Shown one piece after another: positions 1-5,127 of a stretch of DNA of 5,127 nucleotides. The notes below the pieces were generated by a model. That model was given only the letters and a program-made list of their open reading frames with translations. It did no database searches and was not told where the DNA came from. The stretch is from Syntrophomonadaceae bacterium (GTDB lineage: Bacteria; Bacillota; Ch66; Ch109). The translations under genes and the position numbers were made by a program. The first letter of the stretch is position 1; each line of letters opens with the position of its first letter. Where the stretch lies: the NCBI GenBank assembly GCA_012512295.1, contig JAAZDI010000035.1:1-5127 (forward strand), given 5' to 3'.

Positions 1-1
1 A

Positions 2-1318
2 TCTAAAAAAGAGACCATAGAGCATTTTTCTTTGATTTTTCCAGAAAAAGAAAAACTGATTAAGGATGTTCTGGAGAAGATCCTGAAACAACTTGTGCGA
101 AAGATGATTACCCTGGAGCGGATTCGGCCAGATGGCCGTAAGCTGGATGAAATCCGGAAGATAACTACCGAAGTAGGGATTTTGCCAAGAACACATGGAT
201 CAGGCTTATTTACCCGTGGACAAACCCAGGTATTAACGGTTTGTACTTTGGGAGCATTGGGGGATATCCAAATATTAGATGGTTTAGGGGCTGTCGAATC
301 CAAACGGTATATGCATCACTACAATATGCCACCTTACAGCGTTGGGGAAGCCCGGCCAATGCGGGGACCCGGCCGTCGGGAAATAGGCCATGGCGCTTTG
401 GCTGAAAGAGCCCTTGAACCAATGATTCCTCCTGAGAATGAGTTTCCTTATACTATCCGTCTGGTATCAGAAGTAATTGAGTCAAATGGCTCGACCTCTA
501 TGGGCAGTGTCTGTGGCAGTACCTTGGCTTTACTGGATGCTGGTGTTCCGATAAAAGCCCCGGTAGCCGGTATTGCGATGGGTTTAGTTAAAGAAGAAAA
601 TGAGTACGCAATTTTAAGCGATATTCAGGGAATTGAAGATGCCTTAGGTGATATGGATTTCAAGGTGGCCGGTACGCAGACTGGGGTTACCGCTCTCCAA
701 ATGGATATTAAGATTGCCGGTGTTAGTCGGGAAATTTTAGAAATGGCCTTGCGTCAGGCGCGGGACGGTCGAATGTTCATTTTGAGCAAAATGCTAGAAA
801 CAATATCTGAACCTAGAGCAGAATTGTCGACCTATGCTCCGCGAATTATCAGTTTTACGATTGACCCAGATAAGATTCGGGAAGTGATTGGTCCTGGGGG
901 CAAGATGATTAAAAAAATCATCGAACAAACAGGTGTATCGATTGATATTGAGGATGACGGACGAGTATTTATCGCTTCACCGAACCAGGCTGCCGCCAAT
1001 CAAGCAACTTCAATTATTCAAAACTTAATTCAGGATGTTGAAGTTGGTAAAGTTTATCTAGGCAAAGTCGTCCGCTTAATGGATTTTGGAGCTTTTGTGG
1101 AGATTATTCCTGGAGTTATGGGAATGCAGGGCAAAGAAGGCCTCGTGCATATTTCTCAGTTAGCGGAAGAAAGAGTCGCCCGGGTCCGAGATGTGGTCAA
1201 GGAAGGTGACGAAATACTGGTTAAAGTAACAGATATTGATCGTCAGGGAAGAGTGAATCTATCTCGTAAAGAAGTCTTGCGGGGTCAGCGAAAGGCAAGA
1301 GAAAAAGAAAAGTCGTAG
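2..1318 (+). CDS. pnp: Polynucleotide phosphorylase, C-terminal 438 residues (5' truncated by window)
   Basis: This cytoplasmic 3'-5' exoribonuclease degrades RNA by phosphorolysis, releasing nucleoside diphosphates, and normally works as a ring-shaped trimer. The frame has no stop back to base 2, so the gene enters from the left. The TTG at 32 lies inside the helical linker and is not the start. About 260-270 residues of the usual ~700 are missing: the first RNase PH domain and part of the helical domain. Visible residues: end of the helical linker (1-40), second RNase PH domain (about 41-265) with the phosphate-binding SNGSTSM (161-167) and the acidic site ED..GDMDFK (212-221; D213, D219 and K221 match the E. 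coli catalytic D486, D492 and K494), KH domain with GPGG (297-300), and S1 domain (about 345-430). The S1 domain carries a six-residue insertion (VMGMQG, 372-377) relative to B. subtilis. The protein ends in a short basic tail and a TAG stop. Identification is firm. Confidence 0.98.
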   Translation, partial: SKKETIEHFSLIFPEKEKLIKDVLEKILKQLVRKMITLERIRPDGRKLDEIRKITTEVGILPRTHGSGLFTRGQTQVLTVCTLGALGDIQILDGLGAVESKRYMHHYNMPPYSVGEARPMRGPGRREIGHGALAERALEPMIPPENEFPYTIRLVSEVIESNGSTSMGSVCGSTLALLDAGVPIKAPVAGIAMGLVKEENEYAILSDIQGIEDALGDMDFKVAGTQTGVTALQMDIKIAGVSREILEMALRQARDGRMFILSKMLETISEPRAELSTYAPRIISFTIDPDKIREVIGPGGKMIKKIIEQTGVSIDIEDDGRVFIASPNQAAANQATSIIQNLIQDVEVGKVYLGKVVRLMDFGAFVEIIPGVMGMQGKEGLVHISQLAEERVARVRDVVKEGDEILVKVTDIDRQGRVNLSRKEVLRGQRKAREKEKS

Positions 1319-1376
1319 GATAAATCATTTTACTCTGACACTTAACTTACTCAGACAATCAATAGTTCCCCTATTA

Positions 1377-1410
1377 ATAAACCGAGTTTCTCGGTTTATA
1401 TTTGTTTTCT
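1377..1410 (+). terminator. Rho-independent terminator after pnp
   Basis: A perfect 10-bp inverted repeat (ATAAACCGAG at 1377-1386, CTCGGTTTAT at 1390-1399) encloses a TTT loop and is followed by the T-rich run TTTGTTTTCT (1401-1410). It lies 58 bases after the pnp stop and should end most pnp transcripts. A weaker five-bp hairpin (AATAG/CTATT, 1361-1375) sits immediately upstream. The descending arm and T-tract also contain the -35 element of the candidate promoter for the next gene. Confidence 0.9.
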
Positions 1411-1424
1411 GGATGGCATATACT
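1396..1424 (+). promoter_or_regulatory. Candidate sigma-E-type sporulation promoter for ylxY
   Basis: TTATATT (1396-1402) matches the B. subtilis sigma-E -35 consensus KMATATT at six of seven positions. CATATACT (1417-1424) matches the -10 consensus CATACAMT at seven of eight, and the spacer is 14 bases, as expected for sigma-E. Transcription would begin near 1430, leaving a leader of about 15 bases that holds the ribosome binding site of the 1446 start. TATACT (1419-1424) also resembles a sigma-A -10, but no matching -35 lies 16-18 bases upstream. The -35 overlaps the terminator stem. The match was found by eye and has not been tested. Confidence 0.5.
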
Positions 1425-1432
1425 TGGGTAAG

Positions 1433-1440
1433 AGAGGTGG
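1433..1440 (+). promoter_or_regulatory. Ribosome binding site that decides the ylxY start
   Basis: AGAGGTGG ends five bases before ATG 1446. The alternative upstream ATG at 1413 is preceded only by the terminator T-tract and has no Shine-Dalgarno match, so 1446 is preferred. Confidence 0.7.
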
Positions 1441-1445
1441 ACTTG

Positions 1446-2177
1446 ATGGGAACCCAGCCAGAAAAGAAAACATCTGTTTTTTTATTACTAACGGTCAGTC
1501 TGCTGTTGGTTGGTTCCAGTCTTGTCTGGCTCCGCCTTTCGAAAGAAATAATGACTACCTCTAGTGGAGCTCAGCCATTTTATAATGGTCGAACTGGCCA
1601 AAAGGTGGTTGCGCTGATGTTTAACGTTGATTGGGGCGAAGAATACCTACCATCAATTCTTGAGATACTTAAGGAAAACCAAGTGGTAGCTTCCTTTATG
1701 CTTACCGGGCGTTGGGCGAAATTGCAGCCCGATCTCGTAAGACGAATAGCAGTCGAAGGGCATGAAATTGGTAACCATAGTTATTCACACTGCCACCCGA
1801 ATCAATTGGGCCGCAGTGAGTTAGAAGAGGAAATTCAACGAACCCAGGCCGTTATCAGTGAGATAACCGGTAAACCGCCACAGGTATTTGCTCCCCCTTA
1901 CGGGGAGTATAATCAGCGTGTCCTAGATACAGCCAGTACCTTAGGTATGCCGGTTATTATGTGGACTTTGGATACGATTGATTGGCGACGACCCAGTGCT
2001 TCTACTATTGTGGAACGAGTAACCGTTAGGGTTCAGCCAGATTGCCTCATACTTATGCATCCTACTGAACCAACTGTTCAAGCTTTACCCCATATCCTTA
2101 CCTTCTTAAAAGAGGAGGGATACAATCTGGTAACTGTATCCGATATTATTGTGGAGGGAGGCCGAGCCAATCAATAA
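1446..2177 (+). CDS. ylxY: YlxY-like polysaccharide deacetylase homologue (CE4/NodB fold), membrane anchored
   Basis: Length is 243 residues from ATG 1446, chosen because AGAGGTGG lies just upstream; ATG 1413 would add 11 residues but lacks a binding site. A lysine-containing N-terminus and one hydrophobic segment (about 11-29) predict a signal anchor with the catalytic domain outside the membrane. The NodB domain spans about 53-235. Family members remove acetyl groups from peptidoglycan or chitin-like sugars using a metal held by one Asp and two His. Seen here: HSYSH (111-115, the His pair), DTIDW (176-180) and LILMH (201-205, catalytic His) are intact. The first motif, usually TFDDG, reads FNVDWG (59-64), and the third, usually RPPYG, reads APPYG (149-153). 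The usual base Asp and its Arg partner are therefore changed, although D62 could still bind metal. Activity may be altered or lost. The position right after pnp matches ylxY in B. subtilis. The end overlaps the next gene. A sporulation role is inferred from synteny and the upstream sigma-E-like promoter. Confidence 0.88.
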   Translation: MGTQPEKKTSVFLLLTVSLLLVGSSLVWLRLSKEIMTTSSGAQPFYNGRTGQKVVALMFNVDWGEEYLPSILEILKENQVVASFMLTGRWAKLQPDLVRRIAVEGHEIGNHSYSHCHPNQLGRSELEEEIQRTQAVISEITGKPPQVFAPPYGEYNQRVLDTASTLGMPVIMWTLDTIDWRRPSASTIVERVTVRVQPDCLILMHPTEPTVQALPHILTFLKEEGYNLVTVSDIIVEGGRANQ

Positions 2178-3375
2178 ATTTGATTATGTACTAAGGCGTT
2201 ATCACTTAGTTTGGTTTAGTTGGGTTTTTAAATTTATTATTATTTCCTGTATTTTGTATTTCTTTACTTGGTTATTGGTGGGACCAGTTTTGGCTGAACC
2301 AGCAGTTTCAGAACAGCCGGCCTTAGTGCCGCCGGCTCCTCGTCTAACCGTGGAAGCAGCCGTGTTGATTGAGGGATCAAGTGGTCAGATAATCTTTGAA
2401 AGGAATGCCTATCAAGCTCGTCCACCAGCCAGTACGACTAAGATAATGACCGCCTTAATTGCTTTGGAAAGAGCCAACTTGAATGACTTAGTAACGATTG
2501 GGCCTCGCGCACCTCGAGCCGGTGGTTCGACTATTGGTTTACGCTCCGGACAAGTATATCCTTTGGGGGAACTGTTAGAAGGAGCCCTAATTCCTTCCGG
2601 GAATGATGCTTGTGTGGCGATCGGCGAGTATATTGGTGAAAATGAAAGCCACTTCGTGCAACTAATGAACCAAAAGGCAATATCTCTAGGGGCCAGAAAC
2701 ACTTATTTTCGAAATACTAATGGAATGCCGGCCAAAGGGCACTACAGCACAGCCTATGATTTAGCCCTTATCGCTCGTTACGCTTTACGCAATTCTGAAT
2801 TTGCCCGAATCGTAAGTAGTCAGTATGCAACTGTATCGCCGGTTGAGGATAGTACTTCGGTTCAAAAAAATGGGTTGTCCATTAAAAACACAAATGCTCT
2901 GCTTTGGAGTTATCCCGGAGCAGATGGGGTTAAAACTGGAACTACTCAAAACGCTGGTCAATGCTTAGTCGCCTCAGCCACTCGAAACGGAAGACAATTG
3001 ATTGCCGTGGTACTAAAGAGTCACGACCGGTTTGGAGATTGCGCCCGTCTCCTCGATTATGGCTTTCAAAACTTCGTTCGAGTTGGATTAATCAATCCGG
3101 GAGAGACTGTGGCTATAGTACCGATCGAAAAAGGCAATTCCAGCACAGTAGAGGTGGTAGCTCAAGAACAGCTTGAGCTTACAGTTCCTAACCAGCAGGC
3201 TGGCCAGATAGAAATAGTTATTAATGTGGATGAGCACTTGCGGGCGCCGCTTCAAGCAGGAACCAAAGTGGGGGAAGCCATTCTCACCTGTGAAGGAAAA
3301 CAATTGCAAAAGGTGCCGCTAGTAACCAGTCAGGCGGTAATGAAAAATGCCCCATGGTGGGAGTTTTGGCAATAA
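2149..3375 (+). CDS. D-alanyl-D-alanine carboxypeptidase, DacB/DacF type penicillin-binding protein (S11)
   Basis: This low-molecular-weight penicillin-binding protein removes the terminal D-alanine from peptidoglycan stem peptides outside the membrane, limiting cross-linking. Read from TTG 2149 it has 408 residues, close to the ~380-440 of Bacillus DacA, DacB and DacF. The order is: basic stretch with RR (16-17), hydrophobic signal segment (about 21-45) with likely cleavage after VLA (47-49), and transpeptidase-like domain (about 65-305) with all three active-site motifs: STTK (S95 nucleophile, K98), SGN (150-152) and KTG (262-264). A PBP5 C-terminal beta domain follows (about 308-398). The protein ends in NAPWWEFWQ, shorter than the usual amphipathic membrane anchor, so attachment may be weak. 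The start is uncertain: TTG 2149 overlaps ylxY by 29 bases and has no binding site, while AGGGAGG (2155-2161) points to ATC 2170. The overlap argues for coupling to ylxY. Whether it is the vegetative or the spore-cortex enzyme cannot be told from sequence alone. Confidence 0.94.
   Translation: MWREAEPINKFDYVLRRYHLVWFSWVFKFIIISCILYFFTWLLVGPVLAEPAVSEQPALVPPAPRLTVEAAVLIEGSSGQIIFERNAYQARPPASTTKIMTALIALERANLNDLVTIGPRAPRAGGSTIGLRSGQVYPLGELLEGALIPSGNDACVAIGEYIGENESHFVQLMNQKAISLGARNTYFRNTNGMPAKGHYSTAYDLALIARYALRNSEFARIVSSQYATVSPVEDSTSVQKNGLSIKNTNALLWSYPGADGVKTGTTQNAGQCLVASATRNGRQLIAVVLKSHDRFGDCARLLDYGFQNFVRVGLINPGETVAIVPIEKGNSSTVEVVAQEQLELTVPNQQAGQIEIVINVDEHLRAPLQAGTKVGEAILTCEGKQLQKVPLVTSQAVMKNAPWWEFWQ
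2155..2161 (+). promoter_or_regulatory. Strong Shine-Dalgarno inside the annotated start of the carboxypeptidase
   Basis: AGGGAGG lies eight bases before ATC 2170, which is in frame with the carboxypeptidase. It falls downstream of the conventional TTG 2149 start and so cannot serve it. No ATG, GTG or TTG is in frame between 2152 and 2253. Either ATC is used as a rare start, or initiation depends on coupling with ylxY, which ends at 2177. Confidence 0.5.
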
Positions 3376-3382
3376 AATGGGA

Positions 3383-3411
3383 TTGAACTGGAACCCGGCT
3401 AAGGCTATGAT
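3383..3411 (+). promoter_or_regulatory. Candidate sigma-A promoter for mlpA
   Basis: TTGAAC (3383-3388, four of six consensus bases) and TATGAT (3406-3411, five of six) are separated by exactly 17 bases. Transcription would begin near 3418, just before the mlpA ribosome binding site. This could let mlpA be expressed independently of the upstream cell-wall genes. No terminator is visible between the two genes, so read-through is also expected. Recognised by eye only. Confidence 0.35.
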
Positions 3412-3423
3412 TAAGGAGAGTTA

Positions 3424-3431
3424 GAAGGAGG
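3424..3431 (+). promoter_or_regulatory. Ribosome binding site of mlpA
   Basis: GAAGGAGG is a near-perfect Shine-Dalgarno eight bases before ATG 3440. It makes the start secure and predicts strong initiation. Confidence 0.85.
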
Positions 3432-3439
3432 AAGGTTCA

Positions 3440-4705
3440 ATGTTGAATTACCGTAAAAATGTGCTGAACAATGGAGTCAGGATATTAACCGAAGAAATTC
3501 CGCATGTACGATCAATATCTTTAGGCCTATGGGTTCGGTCAGGCTCACGAGATGAAGACGAGGCGACGAGCGGCATCAGTCACTTTATTGAGCATATGAT
3601 GTTTAAAGGTACTGAAAAGAGAACTGCTCGCCAAATTGGGGAAGCTTTAGAAGCAGTTGGTGGACAGTTAAATGCCTTTACCACTAAGGAGTATACTTGT
3701 TACTACGCTCGAGTTTTGGACGAGCATCTGGATCTAGCGATTGATGTCTTAAGTGATATGTTTTTTAATTCTCGTTTTCATCCTAATGATATCGAAACAG
3801 AACGTCGGGTGGTTTTGGAAGAAATTAGTATGTATGAAGATTCTCCCGATGAATTAATCCATGATTTATTCGCTCGGACGATTTGGGCGGGTCACCCTCT
3901 GGGCCGACCCATTCTAGGCTCAATCAAGACTGTTCAATCCATTACTCGGGAGACCTTGCTGGAACACTTGAATTATCATTATTCCCCTGATCGTTTGGTA
4001 ATTGCGGCGGCTGGACGAGTTACTCACGATTCACTAGTTGATAAACTTCAACCTCTATTTGAGAGTTGGAAGCGGCCAATTTTAACCCAGGTGAACCAGA
4101 AGGCACCCCGACCTCAAGCCGGTGTGGTTAATCAGAAAAAAGATACAGAACAGGTTCATTTATGTTTAGGAGTCCCTGGTTTACGGCAAGACGATAAACG
4201 GCTTTATACCTTACACGTCCTCAATAATGTATTGGGAGGCGGAGTAAGTTCCCGGCTTTTCCAGGAGATACGAGAAAAACGGGGATTAGCCTATTCAGTT
4301 TTTTCGTATCACTCAGCTTACCGTGATAGTGGTCTATTAGGAATCTATGCTGGAACCAGCCCAGCTAATGTTGAGCAGGTTTTTGATCTGTTGATTCGAG
4401 AAATCAACCAAATCCAGAGCCAGGGAATTAAGCTTGATGAGCTACAACGAACTAAGGATCAAATCAAAGGCAGCGTGTATCTTAGTCTGGAGAGCGTTAG
4501 CAATCGCATGACTCGACTAGGGAAAACTGAATTATGTCTTGATCGAGTCATTGATCCGGACGAAGTTATCGAAAAAGTTGACGCTATCCAGCAAGAAGAT
4601 GTGCTTGCCTTAGCGGCTGAGATTTTTAAACCAGAAAATTTTGCGGCAGTGACTATTGGTCCAGAGAACAATTGCATTAGTTTAAGTCGATTTCAATCAG
4701 GTTAA
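3440..4705 (+). CDS. mlpA: M16 family zinc metallopeptidase (MlpA/YmxG, mitochondrial processing peptidase-like)
   Basis: This 421-residue protein has the usual size of the single-unit bacterial M16B peptidases, which resemble the beta subunit of mitochondrial processing peptidase. The N-terminal domain carries the inverted zinc motif HFIEH (48-52: H48 and H52 bind zinc, E51 is the catalytic base). The distal zinc ligand E128 follows 76 residues after H52, the spacing expected for the family. The second, inactive M16 domain (about 170-370) contains the glycine-rich GGG (266-268) and the R281...Y285 pair that helps bind substrate. All active-site residues are present, so it should be active, probably as a dimer closing over unfolded peptides. 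There is no signal peptide or membrane segment, so it is cytoplasmic. The ATG is fixed by GAAGGAGG and by the family-typical opening. The gene lies 64 bases after the carboxypeptidase. Its position between ylxY-type and ymxH genes matches B. subtilis mlpA; its physiological substrate cannot be inferred here. Confidence 0.96.
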   Translation: MLNYRKNVLNNGVRILTEEIPHVRSISLGLWVRSGSRDEDEATSGISHFIEHMMFKGTEKRTARQIGEALEAVGGQLNAFTTKEYTCYYARVLDEHLDLAIDVLSDMFFNSRFHPNDIETERRVVLEEISMYEDSPDELIHDLFARTIWAGHPLGRPILGSIKTVQSITRETLLEHLNYHYSPDRLVIAAAGRVTHDSLVDKLQPLFESWKRPILTQVNQKAPRPQAGVVNQKKDTEQVHLCLGVPGLRQDDKRLYTLHVLNNVLGGGVSSRLFQEIREKRGLAYSVFSYHSAYRDSGLLGIYAGTSPANVEQVFDLLIREINQIQSQGIKLDELQRTKDQIKGSVYLSLESVSNRMTRLGKTELCLDRVIDPDEVIEKVDAIQQEDVLALAAEIFKPENFAAVTIGPENNCISLSRFQSG

Positions 4706-4810
4706 ATAATCGGTAAAAATCGGTAATAATATTGGCCAAGTTTTCATAAGCTCTAATTATAAGGGAGGCGTTTCCTAAGAAGGTATTAGATTGCGGTGGG
4801 GGTTGGTCGA
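4706..4810 (+). other. A+T-rich intergenic leader of ymxH with short repeats and an orphan Shine-Dalgarno
   Basis: About 105 bases separate mlpA from ymxH, the longest gap in the window. It holds a 9-bp direct repeat AATCGGTAA (4708-4716 and 4718-4726, one helical turn apart), the 8-bp palindrome TTGGCCAA (4732-4739), and AAGGGAGG (4761-4768), which has no start codon at usable distance. TATAAG (4758-4763) could be a -10, but the nearest -35-like TTGGCC is 20 bases away. No clear terminator hairpin is present. Confidence 0.35.
4795..4802 (+). promoter_or_regulatory. Probable G-rich ribosome binding site of ymxH
   Basis: GGTGGGGG ends eight bases before ATG 4811. It is a weak match to the Shine-Dalgarno consensus. 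AAGAAGG (4777-4783), further upstream, could instead serve GTG 4796. Confidence 0.4.
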
Positions 4811-5080
4811 ATGAGGATGAGTGAGTTGGTTGGTAAAGAGATAATTAACCTCTATGATGGCGGTCGGCTTGGTACAGTGGGAGAATCAGATCTAGTCATT
4901 GATTTAGAGTCAGGTCGAGTTCAGTCTTTAGTGCTGCCCAGTAAAACTAATATCTTGAGTTTTTGGGGCGACCAGCAGCAAATGATAATTCCCTGGGAAG
5001 CGGTCAAGAAGATTGGCTCAGAAGTGATTATTGTTGAACTTGACCGGACCAATTTACGCGGAAAACGGTATATGTTGTAA
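4811..5080 (+). CDS. ymxH: YlmC/YmxH family PRC-barrel protein
   Basis: This small protein of 89 residues consists of a single PRC-barrel domain, a small beta-barrel fold that usually mediates binding to RNA or protein partners. The family is known from endospore formers; its molecular function is not established. Diagnostic stretches are the opening MRMSELVGKEI (1-11), RLGTVGESDLVID (18-30), VQSLVLPS (37-44) and the closing IIPWEAVKKIGSEVII (58-73), which align well with B. subtilis YmxH as I recall it. ATG 4811 is chosen because family members begin MRxSEL; GTG 4796 would add five residues (MGVGR) and ATG 4817 would remove two. The protein has no signal peptide or membrane segment. It extends about ten residues past the core with a basic tail (RTNLRGKRYML). 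Its place after mlpA is the same as in Bacillus. Expression is probably by read-through from mlpA or from an undefined promoter in the leader. Confidence 0.92.
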   Translation: MRMSELVGKEIINLYDGGRLGTVGESDLVIDLESGRVQSLVLPSKTNILSFWGDQQQMIIPWEAVKKIGSEVIIVELDRTNLRGKRYML

Positions 5081-5127
5081 ACCTATTCAGTATTATTAAC
5101 CGATTTGTCAGTACACGAGGTTATTAC
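5081..5127. other. Short non-coding tail at the window edge
   Basis: These 47 bases follow the ymxH stop and contain no coding sequence or clear terminator. TTGTCA (5105-5110) matches five of six bases of a -35 element, but its -10 would fall beyond the window. In B. subtilis, as I recall it, the next genes are the dipicolinate synthase and lysine pathway cluster; whether that holds here cannot be seen. Confidence 0.3.

Noticed and set aside
32..34. TTG as the start of the pnp reading frame
   Set aside because: The frame is open to base 2, and the residues before it continue the PNPase helical linker; the protein is cut by the window edge.
210..422. Minus-strand reading frame within pnp
   Set aside because: It lies wholly antisense to a strongly conserved part of PNPase and shows no recognisable domain or ribosome binding site.
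1361..1375. Small hairpin AATAG/CTATT as a separate regulatory element
   Set aside because: Five mostly A-T pairs are too weak to be distinguished from chance; it is mentioned only with the adjacent terminator.
1413..1415. ATG as the start of ylxY
   Set aside because: It has no ribosome binding site, sits directly after the terminator T-tract, and lies upstream of the predicted transcript start; ATG 1446 has AGAGGTGG at good spacing.
2412..2702. Minus-strand reading frame within the carboxypeptidase
   Set aside because: It is antisense to the active-site region of a well-supported gene and its composition looks like a shadow of that gene.
2961..3176. Plus-strand reading frame in another frame of the carboxypeptidase
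   Set aside because: It is fully contained in the conserved domain of the real gene, Ser/Arg rich, and lacks a family signature.
4459..4677. Minus-strand reading frame within mlpA
   Set aside because: It is antisense to the conserved 3' part of mlpA with no independent support.
4727..4752. Second sigma-E-like promoter upstream of ymxH (TAATATT and CATAAGCT)
   Set aside because: The -35 match is perfect, but the spacer is only 11 bases instead of about 14 and the -10 matches six of eight; not convincing in an A+T-rich region.
5091..5110. Promoter in the right-hand tail (TATTAT, TTGTCA)
   Set aside because: TATTAT has no -35 at proper distance, and TTGTCA would need a -10 beyond the window.

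Overview
The window is a compact, entirely plus-strand stretch of a bacterial chromosome. Gene content and order point to an endospore-forming Firmicute, most likely of the Clostridia or Desulfotomaculum/Peptococcaceae side. The order pnp, CE4-type deacetylase, M16 peptidase, YmxH matches the Bacillus subtilis order pnpA-ylxY-mlpA-ymxH as I remember it. The YlmC/YmxH family is known from spore formers, and the proteins read as Firmicute versions throughout. No mobile element, CRISPR array, rRNA or tRNA was found, and base composition looks even across the window.

Layout: (1) 2-1318, the 3' two thirds of pnp (polynucleotide phosphorylase), whose reading frame is open to the left edge. (2) 1377-1410, a strong Rho-independent terminator. 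Its right arm and T-tract carry a good match to a sigma-E type sporulation promoter (1396-1424). (3) 1446-2177, a membrane-anchored YlxY-like polysaccharide deacetylase homologue that lacks parts of the usual catalytic motifs. (4) 2149-3375, a secreted D-alanyl-D-alanine carboxypeptidase of the DacB/DacF type, overlapping the deacetylase and with an unclear start codon. (5) 3440-4705, an M16 zinc peptidase (MlpA/YmxG type) with a complete HxxEH...E site, preceded by a plausible sigma-A promoter. (6) 4811-5080, a YmxH PRC-barrel protein after a roughly 105-base A+T-rich leader. (7) The last 47 bases are non-coding.

Working together: pnp belongs to RNA turnover and is closed off by the terminator. 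The deacetylase and the carboxypeptidase are translationally entangled and both belong to peptidoglycan families. If the sigma-E-like promoter is real, they would be made in the mother cell and could act on the spore cortex. MlpA and YmxH follow in the same direction, and MlpA may also have its own vegetative promoter. I see no exotic new system. The points worth a second look are the terminator/promoter overlap, the altered deacetylase active site, the possible ATC start of the carboxypeptidase, and the carboxypeptidase lying inside an otherwise conserved cluster.
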